Below are positions 49,755 through 62,486 of a DNA stretch of 64,000 nucleotides, piece after piece (position 1 is the stretch's first letter; every line of letters starts with the position of its first letter). The stretch is taken from NCBI RefSeq assembly GCF_023973825.1, contig NC_090121.1:410001-474000 (forward strand), in the 5' to 3' direction. Made by a program: the position numbers and the translations under genes. This DNA is from Plasmodium brasilianum. Lineage: Eukaryota; Apicomplexa; Aconoidasida; Haemosporida; Plasmodiidae. The notes under the pieces are model-generated. The model saw nothing but the letters and a program-made list of their open reading frames with translations, made no database searches and was not told the origin of the DNA.

Positions 49755-51413
49755 ATGACCGCGTACAGACTTGTCGGAGTTGCAAACAACCGAACGTGGG
49801 GACCGGACACGAAGAATGAGGAGTTGGTGAACTGCTGTATGGGGGACCTAAAGAAGTACCAGTTTGAACCTTCCATGAAATTTGAGAGGATAGGTAAGAT
49901 ATGCGATTTTACAAGTAGTAATTACCAGAAGAATTTAAAAGATGTAAATAAAAATACGAATGAAGGTGCAAATTCGTTTGAGGAAGAATTACAATTTCAA
50001 ACCGTAGATTTACGTACAGGACAAAAGCAAAAAGGAAATATATATAACAAAAAGAAAATACTGAATAAACAAACTACACAAGCTTTTACTCAAAAACAAC
50101 AAGAAGAAGATAATTTATATAGTAGTAGAATTAAAACAGCGGAGCAGAAGAAGCAGAAATTATTATTACTTGCTAAGACAGCTAGAATTAATGCAAGGCA
50201 TAGGATTTTTACCGAATGGAGTATTGAGCCAACACCTGTATGGACGGTAGAATGTGAGATGATGTTTAATGAATTACCTAAAAAAGTAATAAAGTTAGAA
50301 CAGTTCAAAATAGATGATATATTTTTTAGAGGTAGAGTATTATATTATGATAAACGAATTGAGAATATTAATGTAAAGAATCCACCTAGTCTTATAATTT
50401 TAAATAAAGGTGCTAATTGTTTAGTTTGTAAAACAAAGGATGATCAGTCATTAATGGAAATAGTATCTGATGAGGAAAAGAACTGTCAAGGGTATACTAC
50501 AAATAGTAGTGTTACAACTACTACTAATAGTAATAATAATAATAACCCCCTTTTAGTTGTTTCAACAGACCAAATATTAGCCTGTCTAATGTCATGTACC
50601 CAGTCAAAATATTCATGGCATCTATTAATAACTAAACAAGGGAATAAAATAATTATAGATAAAGATGAAGATTCAATTGTTGATTTACTAACAGTTAATG
50701 AAAACTCAATTGATGCACCAACACAAGACAATGAAAATAAGTTGAACAGTTTACAAGCATTAGGATTTGAGGCAATTAAAATTAATCAAAGATTCAGAAA
50801 ACAAGTATTGTTAAAAAACGAAATGGCTGAACAGTATGATAATATTTCCTTTTTATCTAAAAACAGTAAAACGAGTGATGTTCTTTATAGATATAGAAAA
50901 ATTAATTTACCCCCATTAATACATGGCACGTCGAAAAGAAACTGTACATTAATTACTAGAGGAGAAATACATGCAAAAATTAAAGGTACAAACAGTTCTT
51001 ATATTTATATATGTGCATTAAATGAATATGATATTAAGAGTCATAAAAATTGGAGATCCCAAATTGAAAATCAAAAAGGAGCACTACTAGCTAATGAAAT
51101 TCGTAATAATACATCGAAATTACAAAAATTTATTTGCCAAGCTTTATTAAGTGGTTGTGAAGACATAAAACTAGGTTTTATATCTAGAAAAAATGCAAAT
51201 GACGCAGAAAATCATAATATATTATCAATTCAATCACATAAAACTAAGGATCTATCTACACAAATAGGTTTAAAATATGAAAATATTTGGGGTATACTCA
51301 GATTTATTGTGGATAATATTTCAGAAAGGCCTGATGGAAAATATGTCATCTTGAAGGATCCCCTAAAGGCTCTACTTCGATTATATTGCACACACGACGA
51401 CGATTACCATTAG
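49755..51413 (+). CDS. EIF3D: Eukaryotic translation initiation factor 3 subunit D (eIF3d)
   Basis: Single exon, 552 aa, the family's usual length. eIF3d is a cap-binding subunit of the eIF3 complex on the 40S ribosome. The N-terminus has the WGP motif (NNRTWGPDTKNEEL), then MKFERIGKICDFTSSNYQ (family: GDRLGKVADWTGATYQ) and ELQFQTVDLRTGQKQ. The cap-binding region shows the block STDQILACLMSCTQSKYSWHLL (20 residues at most quoted; family: ATDAILATLMSCTRSVYSW), followed by IIDKDEDSIVDLLTVNEN and GFEAIKINQRFRKQVL, and the C-terminal WGILRFIVD. A short Asn-rich insert (NSNNNNNP) is Plasmodium-specific. No intron is needed. Upstream 5' flank is unusually rich in C and G just before the ATG. Confidence 0.93.
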   Translation: MTAYRLVGVANNRTWGPDTKNEELVNCCMGDLKKYQFEPSMKFERIGKICDFTSSNYQKNLKDVNKNTNEGANSFEEELQFQTVDLRTGQKQKGNIYNKKKILNKQTTQAFTQKQQEEDNLYSSRIKTAEQKKQKLLLLAKTARINARHRIFTEWSIEPTPVWTVECEMMFNELPKKVIKLEQFKIDDIFFRGRVLYYDKRIENINVKNPPSLIILNKGANCLVCKTKDDQSLMEIVSDEEKNCQGYTTNSSVTTTTNSNNNNNPLLVVSTDQILACLMSCTQSKYSWHLLITKQGNKIIIDKDEDSIVDLLTVNENSIDAPTQDNENKLNSLQALGFEAIKINQRFRKQVLLKNEMAEQYDNISFLSKNSKTSDVLYRYRKINLPPLIHGTSKRNCTLITRGEIHAKIKGTNSSYIYICALNEYDIKSHKNWRSQIENQKGALLANEIRNNTSKLQKFICQALLSGCEDIKLGFISRKNANDAENHNILSIQSHKTKDLSTQIGLKYENIWGILRFIVDNISERPDGKYVILKDPLKALLRLYCTHDDDYH

Positions 51414-51534
51414 ATTGTTGCCCTTTTTGTATACAATCCAGTTGTATCATTTCTCCCAATTAATATGTGCTCTTATAAATGTGCTTGTGGTACTCCTATA
51501 CCCCTTCACGTTTGTCAATATATAATATGCCCAC

Positions 51535-51576
<42 letters not shown>

Positions 51577-51686
51577 ATATTTATATATATAGATTTATAT
51601 TTATATATGTATATATTTATGTTCATACATTTAATTTTACATATTTATACATTCTCCTTTACGGATGAGAGAAGAAACTCAGAGCT

Positions 51687-52006
51687 ATGAGAACATACAC
51701 GGATGTTCAAGCAGTTAGACAGGTAGCTTATGAAAATTGTGAATTACATAAAAGTGCATAATGTATGTCGAACGTTTTGAAGCATTTTCTGAGTTCCTTT
51801 TTTTTTTTTTTTTTTTTTTTTTTTCATCAAAACACAAAAATGTTAAGCATCATAGCGTTACAGCATTGCGAATTTTAAAAAAATTAAGGGAGCCGTTAAA
51901 AAATAACTCAAATAAAATATTAAGTAAAAATGTCCTTGCTTCAGATATTTGCAGTAGTAAAACATCTGCATTGTTAAAAGGAATTCATTTATTCAAATTG
52001 CAATGA
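51687..52006 (+). CDS. Small two-exon protein of unknown function
   Basis: Exons 51687-51753 and 51864-52006 join in phase 1 to 69 aa: MRTYTDVQAVRQVAYENCEL, then LRILKKLREPLKNN and a tail with SDICSSKTSALLKGIHLF. The intron starts GTGCAT and contains a 26-T tract. The protein is basic and probably helical. Both exons have non-repetitive, coding-like composition and the second ends with TGA at 52004-52006. It lies 270 bp downstream of eIF3d on the same strand. I do not recognise a family. Confidence 0.55.
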
Positions 52007-53398
52007 GAAACGTGACTAAAGTAAAAAAGAGGTTGGACGAGCAAAAGGAATATATTTTAATAAAATGAAATATTGTAGCGATAAAAAATAAAAAAAAGTA
52101 GTTCATACATATATGCACATATACTCATATATATGCCTATACACGTGCACATTCCCATATACATATACGGGTAAACGTGCCAGTAAACCGTTTAAACGCT
52201 AACAGTTAACCGTGTGTAAGTATTTCCTTTTACTTCTTAAAAAAGAGAGTCACTTTATGAAAAAGAATTATTTGCTGTATGGATCAAAAACATATGTAAT
52301 ATATGCGGTTTACATTTTTAGAATTTTAAATATTTTATAATATGTACAATATGATAAAAAAATGGTAAATACTTCTTCTTAAATTGTTTTTATTATATGT
52401 TTAACTAGTTAAAAATTAATATAAAATGTAAATCTTGAACAGGTGTTACTTTCCCAATGATATATATGCTGTTAGTTTCTTTTAAGAAATGAGCAAGAGT
52501 TATAATCATTTATTCTTAAGAAATATACAATGTTCCTTTATCAATATATTTTTTTAATGTGTATATTTTATTTTATTTTACTCTATTTTGTTTTTTTTTT
52601 TTTTTTTTTTTTTTACATATGGAAATCTTTTATAATTGTCTTATATTTTTGGCTTTATTTCGGTTTCATAGAGACTTTTATCTGCTTCCTCTACAAATTT
52701 GTGGAAGCTTTGTTAAGACTTTTCTTACATACATTTTGTTCTTAATTTTCATTTCAATATTTGAGTGCAATTTTGACAGAATTTTTTATTCTTAAATATT
52801 TGTTTTAAATTATTATTTAAGAAATTTTTTTTTTTGCTTTTATTCGTCATTTTATTAGCTTAATTTTGGCATACATTTTTGTTTTTATTGTAATTTTAGA
52901 ATAAATTATTACTGTTAATATTTATTCATTCACTTTTTCTTTTTAAGAGCTTTTCTTTTTTTTGCTTTAATTTTGTTCTTTGTACATATATATGTAGGCA
53001 TGAATGTGTGTATGCGAATATGTACTGGTATATATACCTATGGGTATGTGTATGTATGCATGTGTATGTGTATGTATGTATGTATGTGTATGTGTATGCA
53101 CGCATGTACAGGTTTATGCGTATATACATGTATGGACGTACGTATGTATATATTTATATACATACATATGATCAGATAAACCTCTTTAAAACTTTTGAAA
53201 AAAATTTCTCAAATAATGAGTTTACATAAAATGCTTGTTTAGGCTTTATATATGTACAATACATATATGTGAACATATATATGATACATATACATGTACA
53301 TTTATTATCTCAATAAGCAAAACGATATGCATATTAGTCCTGTTATTCTTAATCGTTTCTGTTTTTGTAAATATGCATACTTGTACATACATAAACAC

Positions 53399-53446
<48 letters not shown>

Positions 53447-54473
53447 ATATTTATAGTAATATACATTGGACGTAAATTTTTTTTTTTTTTTTTTAATATA
53501 CACATATTTATGTACATATATAAATATGTATATAAATATTTACATTCATGTATGCTTTCATGTATATATTTATATATATATTTATTTGTTAACCTTTTCT
53601 CATTAATTAGCCCTGTTACGTAAAATTTGTATATTTTTATATGTTCATTTTTATGCTTATAACTGAAGTCCTCTTCAGGTTTTTGCTTTTTTTTTTTTAT
53701 TTTTTTTATTTTTTTTTGCATAAAAATGAACTTCAAAATATATGCAGGTATGTGAAGTAAATTGTTTAATTTTTTTTAAAGTTTATTTTAATGTTTCTCA
53801 GTTTCGTATTTTCATTTTCATAGTTTTCCAGTTTCGTATTATTGAAAATTTGAAAAGTAGTTTTAGGAATATTACTATAATTTCACAATACTTGCAAAAT
53901 AATAGTGGATTATAATAATATTCTTTGAACATTAAAAGAGTGGGAGTAATTATTTTTCACTTTTTATGAAAACTCTCTTATAATACAAGCGTTTTATTCA
54001 TGAATCAACTAGTTTAGATACTTTCTTTTTTTTTTTTTTTTTTTTTTATGTTTTTTTTTTTTTTTTTTAGTATATAATATACATTTATACTGAAATTGCA
54101 CAACTTCTTTTAACCTGCGTCCTACAACTACGCATATTCAAATACTTACACAAAAAAGTATATTTGTGTATAGGATAATTTTACTATATACATATGTACA
54201 TGGTGATATGCACATACATGAGATAAATATGTATATATGAATGCATAAATATTTGTATGTGTGAACACATCCATGCATGAATAAATATTTGTACGTATAA
54301 ACATATACACATGTAGTATTAATAATATGGGGGTAAATTTATTTAAATACCCATTAATATTTATTTGGAAATTTTGACTTATTTTTACCTCTTTATTTTT
54401 TAACACAATTTTTTACAAAAAAAAAAAAAAAAAAATTAATTTTTATTTTTGTCTAAAATATTCCGTATTCTGA

Positions 54474-54512
<39 letters not shown>

Positions 54513-55283
54513 TGATAAAGTTAAAAATAGTTTTAAAAAGAGAAATGGTAAAAATCATTGAAATAAAAATAAGTGAAGGTATACAAGACAAAAATTAACC
54601 CAAAAAAAAAAAAATAACGACTAAATAAACAAGTAATAGATAAATAAATGCACAAATAAATGTATATATAAATATATAGATAAATGCACAAATAAACGCA
54701 CAAATAAATGCACAGATAAATGCACAAATAAATGCACAAATAAATGCAAAAATAAACGCAAAAATAAATGCACATATAAATGAATGGATAAATGTACAAG
54801 CAAAAATAAGTTAAGAAAGAAAACACGTTAGAGGAACAGAAATATGTCATTGAAATAGGTGATATGAGGAAAAAAAAAAAAGTCGGAAGGTGTAAATAAT
54901 TTTGCAAAATAAAGTGTACGCACATATGTACATGTACATGAACATATACACACAAGTAATGTTGTTAGAGGAACATTACACATATTTATATGCAGTTATA
55001 TGTTGATATGTATATTTATTAGTTATATGTAGTTATACGTAGTTATACATATATACACTTACACATATAAACTTACGAACGTACTGGTGCAAATATGCAT
55101 TTTGCCTGTATACACACGTATACATCTACTACTCATATACATTTCTATAAATACACGTTTTCTGTAAATGCTCTGCTATAATTACAGTCCTATAAATTCT
55201 TTATTATAAACACATTTGTGTAAATGCTCAGCTATAAACACACTGCTATACACACAGTAACGTTATAGATTTTTTAATTAAAT
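52007..55283. other. Intergenic, AT-rich, repeat-rich
   Basis: 3.3 kb upstream of the HDAC-like gene. Poly-T runs at 52591-52614 and 54480-54510, (TA)n at 53405-53441, and a 12-bp AAATAAATGCAC array at 54640-54790. A stretch at 52620-52790 is open in two frames with hydrophobic content (WKSFIIVLYFWLYFGF) and may be part of a small membrane protein, but no splice model was found. Confidence 0.5.
54640..54790. repeat. 12-bp AAATAAATGCAC array
   Basis: About twelve copies with small variants (AAACGCAC, AAATGTAT). The minus strand reads as repeated Val-His-Leu-Phe, which is spurious. Confidence 0.8.
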
Positions 55284-58200
55284 ATGAAAAAGGGCGTTAT
55301 AAGTAGTAGAGGACAAAATGAAAAGAAATTATTATTAAAAGATGATAGTAATATACCACATTTTGAATTTCCAAGTAAAGGTGCATTATTCAACAATTTA
55401 GTAATAGAAAATTTTAAGAACATAAATGATATTAATAAATATTTTAGGGAGTCTAATAATTTAGAAGAAAGATCAAAGGACAGAAGCAATGGCAATGATC
55501 ACTGCACTGATCATTGCAACGGGGGTGACCATCACTACAACAACAATGATGACGTGTTCATAGTGAGCTGTAACAATGTACGAGATGGATGTAAAAAGAA
55601 AAAACGAATAAACGGCATAGATATCATACGTTCAGAGAAGACTAAGTCAAAACATTATATTAAGGATAAAAGTAATATTAAAAAAAAAAGAAAAGGAGAT
55701 ATGGATAATAACCTGTACAAGGATAGGAAAAAAAAAGCAAGTTATGGAGAAAAGAAAAATCGAAACAACACAAGAACATTACATTTAACTAACAATATGA
55801 AAAAGAAGAATCACAAAAAAGTAATACAAAAATTGCAAAAAAAAAAAAAAAAAAAAAAAAAAGGAATGTAAAAAGTAGTAAAACAAAAATGAACCTAAAA
55901 AAAAAAAATAAAATATACTATTCGAAGAGCAGTAGTAATGATGATGAATTTAACACGAACAAACACATTTTAGCAAAAATTTATGTATCTCTCAAACAAA
56001 ATGAAAACTCAGTGGAACAGATTAATAATAGCTTTTATATTGAATACGAGGACAATAACGATATATACACTGAGGATTATTCGAAGGAATCGCTAAATAG
56101 TAGCAAGTATCCTAGCAGAAGTAATCATATCATGAGTTATGGTAAAAGGCACATAAATCATGATTACGCAGATGGTTTATATTGTAAATACATCAATAGA
56201 GATCGAAAAAATATTTCTAATTCTATAAAACATAATGGAGCTACACTTTCATCCAATAAACAGTCAAGTAAAAAAAAAAATGTTGAATATGATTGTATTG
56301 GTTTTGTATGTGATGAGGAGTACATGTGTGGCAATCTCCATTTTGATGAAAATCATGTGGAAAGCCCAGACAGAATAAAATGTATAATAAAAGCATTAAA
56401 GGAAAAAAATGTAATAAATAAAATGATTCAAATAAAATGTAGGGAGGCTCTATATGATGAAATTAAAGAGTGTCATACTAGTAGTCATATTAATAATATT
56501 TTTTATTCTTTAAAAAAAAAATTAAAATATAAAAAGAAAAACGTCATATACCCTTTTGACAAACATGACACATATTATACATCATACACTGGAACAGTTT
56601 CTAAGAGAGCTGTTGGTGGACTTTTAAATTTATGTGATGCTATTTTATCAAATGAAAATGAAAAATTCAAATATATTGATTTTAAAAAATCATTTTTTTA
56701 CAATTATAATTTTTTTAAAAATATTTCACCTTATAGTATAAATGGACACGTATTAGGAAAGCTTAATTATAACACGTATTTGAAGAGGTCCAAGTCTGAA
56801 AGCAATTTGTACACAAGGGAGCAGGTCAAATATGACTCTTGTTTAGGCAAGTCTACCAACGATTATAATAACGGTAGTGATAAGAATAAATGGAATGATA
56901 ATACGAGCAGATCTACAAATCAGCAAGTGAAGAGAGGGAACAGGGTAGTTCATACATCCAACTACTCGTACAAAAATAATATCAGCACAGTAGGAGACTG
57001 CGATAATATTGAGTGCTCGAACTATAGGGCTCTAAATGAAGGTCAGATTGATATTACCACGGAGCCATATGATAATCGTGTAGTGCAACTGTGCACAGAT
57101 ATGGAATCGGAAAAGAAAGGTTCAATGAATTCTATTCGGAATGACATATTTAATAAAGAGAATAACTATTCTATTTGTAAAAAAACTTATAGAAGTTATT
57201 CTACAACCATATGCAATATAAAAGACTGTAATAGTAATAACGATAGTAATAATTACCTTGATGATAATAGTAGTAATAATAAGAAGAATACACTTATCTC
57301 ATTTGCTGATATCAATTGTGGTTTCGCTGCAATTAGACCACCAGGACATCACTGTAGTAGAAATAATCCGTCCGGGTTTTGTATTTTTAATAATATAAGT
57401 GTTGCATGCAAATATATTTTTAAAAAATATGGAATAAGGAAAATTTTTATATTTGATTGGGATGTACATCATGATAATGGTACCCAGGAAATATTTTACA
57501 ACGACAGAGACGTGTTATGTTTTTCTATACATCGATTTGACAAAAAAAAAAAAAAAAAAAAAAAAAAAACAAGAAAAGAGAAAAAGTGAACGGAAGAAAA
57601 AAAAAAAGAGGAAGGGGGATAATATCGAGAGTGTCAAAAAGGGTAATTGCTTGGATGAGGAGGGAGTAAATACCAAAAGGGGAACTGAGAACGATAACAT
57701 CAAAATAAGCTGTAACGGAAATATCAATGGCAATGTTAGCGGTAATATCAATGGCAATGTTAGCGGTAATATCAATGGCAATGTTAGCGGTAATATCAAT
57801 GGCAATGTTAGCGGTAATATCAATGGCAATGTTAGCGGTAATATTAGTGGAAATGTTAGTGGCAATGTTAGCGGCAATGTTAGTGGCAATGATATCGGTA
57901 CCATTAGCAATGACGCTATCGATAATGTCGGCGGTAATAGTAGTAGCAACTTGCGAAAGAAGAAAAGAAAAAAGAAGCCGCAGCAATTGTACGAAGAAAA
58001 TTTATTTTACCCGCGCACGGGAGCAAAGAGTGAACTAGGAAGTGACAAGGGGTACAAGTTCAATATTAATGTACCACTGGAAAAAGGGTATAACAACTGC
58101 GATGTTTATTATGTATTTAAATATCTACTCTTACCAATATTGCAAAATTTTAAACCAGAATTTATTTTCATATCTTGCGGATTTGATGCTTCTATTAATG

Positions 58201-61200
58201 ACCCCTTAGGAGAGTGTAACCTAACTCATAACTTGTACCAGTGGATGACTTTGCAACTGAAAAATTTTGCCAATATCTTTTGTAAGGGTAGAATAATACT
58301 AGTGTTAGAGGGGGGGTACAATTTAAATTACTTACCAAAATGCACCTTAGCTTGCATAAAAGCGTTAATAAAAAAGAATGTTAATCGAAATAGCGAATAT
58401 AGTGATATATGTAACTTACCGCGTAGAGGCGCAGAAAATGAAAGTTCAAATGTGAACACAAATCCGAACGTGAATGAAAATTTGAGTATTAACGCAAATC
58501 CGAACGTGAATGAAAATTTGAGAATTAACGCAAATCCGAACTTGAATGAAAATTTGACTATTAACGCAAATCCGAACGTGAACACAAATCATAAAGGGGT
58601 CTCTGTGCAAGCGGATAACAATGGTTTGCGTGTGAGCGATACGAATGTTGATACTGTAAATGTTATCGGAACTACATATGACAATACCGCTATTTACACG
58701 AATCCGATTGCTAATAACAAAGTGCACAATCTAAGAAGCATTACTAATGGTACTAACAATATAACTTCTAACGTGTCATCCAATAAAATAACATTATCGA
58801 GCAACAGAATGAAAAGAAGCGTTACCATGTTTGATGGTACTGTTAATAATAATTATCACAAGGAAAAGGATCATAAGAATTTTTACAAATTTAAAGATTA
58901 TTCAGAAAGTAATAATAAAAGATATAATAAAAATTTAAGGTATTATTGTGATAATATATATCCTAGTAGTACAATAGGGAAAAAGAAAGAATTAATAATA
59001 ACAGGGAAATTACATTATTCTACTTATAAAGTGATAAGATATTTTTTATATATATTAAGAGGAGATCCCTTTCATTTAAATATAAAACTACCTCCTTATA
59101 ATACTTTTATAAAAAAGAGAAAATTAAAAAATAGAGATTTAAGTCTTGAACGTAAAATTAATATATACAATTCTCCTTATGAAAATGTAAATGATGGTTC
59201 TGAATTAATGAATATGTATGTTAAGGAAAAAATAAGAGAATTAAATAGAAATAATGAAAGATATGATAAACTATATTCCTTATCATCAACAACCATTTCG
59301 AATATATCACAGAGCGATTTATATCTATCCAATGATGATATGCATTACACTTCTAGCTCTGGTAGTAGTAGAGACATTAAGAAAAAAGTTTCTCTATTGA
59401 ACAAACTAAAATTAAGAATAAATAAACATATGGAACAGGATGCTTCTTCTTCAAGACCTCTTATAGATACAGAGAAAAAAAGGAAGAAGAAGCAAGACAA
59501 TAAACGTCATGATTCCTCTACAAGTATTAATAAAAATGTAAAAGAAAGAATCGAGTTTTGGGATCTCACAAAAATAGCCGAGGACGAGGAAAAAGGGAAG
59601 TATAATGAACGAAATGAGCAAAATGGACTAAATGTACAAAGAGAAGACAATGAACAAAATGTTTTTATTCTTAAAGATATTCGTGGAAATGTCCCTAATA
59701 AAGCTAACAGTCTGAACGGTCTAAATATCACTAACAATCACAAACAGGTGAGGAATCATGGCTGTCTAAGTAGCTTCAATATATCCAACAATCGCGATAA
59801 TATTAGCAGTCTTCGCGGCTTGAGCAGCTCATATATTTCAAATAGTAGAGGAGACAGCATGATCAATAATAAAGGCTTGAGTAGCTCAATTATATCCAAC
59901 AGTAGGGGGCACAGTATGAGTAATAATCACGGCTTAAGTAGCCCAATTATATCCAATAGTAGTGAGAATTTGAGCAATCATAGAGGTATATATAGCCGAA
60001 TTAATTCCAACAATCGGGACAATATGAGCAATCGTCGTGTATTAATCCCAATTATATCTAACAGTAGTGACAATATGAGGAATCAACTTGACTTAAAACC
60101 AAATATTTCCAACACTGTGGACAATATGAGAAATTGTCGAAGCCTAAATAACTCAATTATTTCCTACAATCGCCACAATATAAATAATCAACGTATTTTA
60201 AGCCCAATTATTTCCAATAACAGCAAAAATGGAAGCAATTGTAGGGGCATATGTAGCCCAAATATTTCCAGTAATCATGAAAATATAAGTAGCAATCATG
60301 AAAATATGAGGAGTAGTCGTGAAGATATGAGGAGTAGTCGTGAAAATATGAGGAGTAGTCGTGAAAATATGAGGAGTAGTCGTGAAAATATGAGTAGCCA
60401 TTGTAATCTAAGCATTCCCAATACGTCCAACAGTAGAGATAATATGAGCAGCGATCATCATGTTCCAAATAGTCGTAATACCTCGAACAAGTCCGAGATG
60501 AGTGATTTGACAAATATAAAATACAATGAGGACCAGTTTCAAAACTCATTTATAATGTACACTAAGAGGAAAAAAGGGTTTATATTTTTTTATGGAAGTG
60601 GACATAGGAATCAATGGATATTTCCTGTTCATAAAAAAATTACAAAAGTTATAAAACTCTGTTCTGCATTAGAATCTTTTTTTTATGCATGGCTTTATTT
60701 GTGTTGCCAGAAAAAAATATGCATTGCCAGAGAAATGGCAAATTATTCATATGTAATAGATGATAAAGTGAATGTTAAATGTGTTACAATAAATAAGAAA
60801 TTTTCTGAACGAGAAGAGAAATTAGGTAAAGAATTTTTGAAATTTACAATTCCTTGTTATCATGCCTTTTTGAACGAAGACCATTTGAAACAGTTGGGTA
60901 TCATTGAAGGGGAAGGTAACGTAGAAACTGATGAGCAAGAGGAGGTTATCGAATGTTTAAATGGTAATAAGACGCTACAAAATATGTGCGACGGAAACAA
61001 TGCATACATAAACGAGTGCATATTAGACATAGTAAACATGAATGAGGGGAATGGAAAAACGCATCAAAATGATTACTTATGTGAAGAAGGAATGGACAAT
61101 CAGATGCGCCAATTGGGTGTACAGAAGGGATTCCCAACACATGCACAACAATGTACACAAACAGATATACAATCATATGTACAGGAACTTCCTGGAAATA

Positions 61201-62486
61201 CTAATGCGAATATAAATTTAGAACAGAACATCATAATGCAATATTCATGTGAAAAAGATGGAAATAAGAACCATGAGTGCAGAAGCAACGTTAATAACCA
61301 TGTACAGAATAAAATGGAAAGCAGAAGTGTTAGTCGAAGTAGTAGTAGTAACGGTGTGCCTAATGACAACAATAGTATTCAGAGGAAAGGACCTTTTGGA
61401 AAAAAGATTAAAAATGAAAATTTTGCTATAGATAACGAAGAATATGATTTAATGAATATGAAGGATAGTATATTTCTAGATTACAAAAAAAGTAGGAAAA
61501 ACAAAGAAAAAGAAAAAAAAACAGCTATTTGTTTAACAAATGCATTAAGTACTATGAGTCATCCATGTGTTATGGATGTAAAGATGGGAATGAGATTATA
61601 TGGTGATAATTGTGATGAAAAATCAATACAAAAAAAAATTGAAAAAGCGAAGAGCAGATCTTGTATATCACATGGGTTTCACTTAACTAGTTTAATAGGT
61701 TGGTGTAAAAAAAAACAACAACCATTTTTTATTTCAAAAGAAGATGCTCATTCAATAAAAAATGATGAAGAATTTGTAGAAGCTTTTATGTCCTACTTTT
61801 TGGCATGTGACAATTCATATCTGTCTGTACTTTTATTAAAAAAAGTACTCATCATATTAGAACATATGAAATATTTTTTTGAAAACCAAAATTATTTTGC
61901 TTTTTATGGGTCTAGCTTATTATTTGTTTTTGATTCGGATCCATCGAAGAATAAGTGCGACGAGGGGGTGTATACCGGCCAAATGAACAAACACAGGAAT
62001 GATAATACCATATATAGGAATGATAACAATAACAGTATAAGTGATAATAGCAATCATATGAGTGATAATTCAAAAGTTATGCTTGTCGATCAGGCAACTT
62101 GCCAAAATGAAAAGAAAAATCAACATAAATGTTGCATTAATGAAAAAAAGCATCAACAAAAATATTCCAGTAATGAAAAAAAGAATTACGAAGAGATATT
62201 TAATTTTAAGGAGAGCATACAAAAACTATTTGAAGACTCATTAACTACACAAGAGAGAAGTACATATATGAAATCTAAGTTAAATATGAAAATTCTGAAA
62301 AGTGCTAGTGTATATATAATTGATTTTGCTCATGCAAGCTTAAATAAAAATGGAAATGATGAAGGATTCTTGTTAGGTATTACATCACTTATTCGTGTTA
62401 TGAAAAAGACAATAGAAAAAGTACAAACTGTCTATTTGCATGTTGGTAAGGAGGACATAACTTACCCACAATGTTATAAGTTCTGA
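55284..62486 (+). CDS. HDA2: Class II histone deacetylase fused to inositol-polyphosphate kinase (HDA2-like); frame broken at two poly-A tracts
   Basis: One gene of about 2,400 codons in three segments: 55284-55836, then about 55862-57541, then about 57570-62486. The frame changes at runs of 26 A (55837-55862) and 28 A (57542-57569). The HDAC motifs are spread over segments 2 and 3: [20 protein letters not shown] (57335-57355), [12 protein letters not shown] (about 57452-57487), [22 protein letters not shown] (about 58176), LEGGYNL (about 58303); catalytic His-His and zinc-binding Asp, His, Asp are all present. Low-complexity inserts interrupt the domain. The C-terminal 600 residues contain the IPK signature [14 protein letters not shown] (about 61562), SLLFVFDSD and [10 protein letters not shown]...DEGFLLG (about 62314-62378). 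HDA2 of P. falciparum is a class II HDAC silencing var genes and ap2-g; the IPK part suggests an inositol-phosphate input (inference). The breaks may be sequencing errors. Confidence 0.85.
57714..57896 (+). repeat. 24-bp coding repeat GNINGNVS within HDAC domain
   Basis: About seven copies of a 24-bp unit (AATATCAATGGCAATGTTAG plus CGGT) encoding GNINGNVS, grading into GNVS. It sits in an insert between SIHRFD and the FYPRTGA...NINVPL segment of the deacetylase domain. Confidence 0.9.
58449..58590 (+). repeat. Coding repeat [12 protein letters not shown]
   Basis: Four copies of a unit of about 36 bp encoding NPNVNENL(S/R/T)INA, in the linker between the deacetylase and kinase domains. Neutral Asn-rich composition. 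Confidence 0.85.
60287..60400 (+). repeat. 21-bp coding repeat MRSSREN
   Basis: Five copies of a 21-bp unit encoding (E)NMRSSR(E), at the end of a longer degenerate Ser/Asn/Arg repeat region (59760-60480: [18 protein letters not shown]) in the linker of the HDAC-IPK protein. Confidence 0.9.

Noticed and set aside
52926..53736. Frames rich in Tyr, Ile and Cys ([20 protein letters not shown])
   Set aside because: Products of TATG and TA microsatellites.
57515..57986. Minus-strand Leu/Pro and Ile/Ala repeat frames
   Set aside because: Antisense of the GNINGNVS coding repeat.
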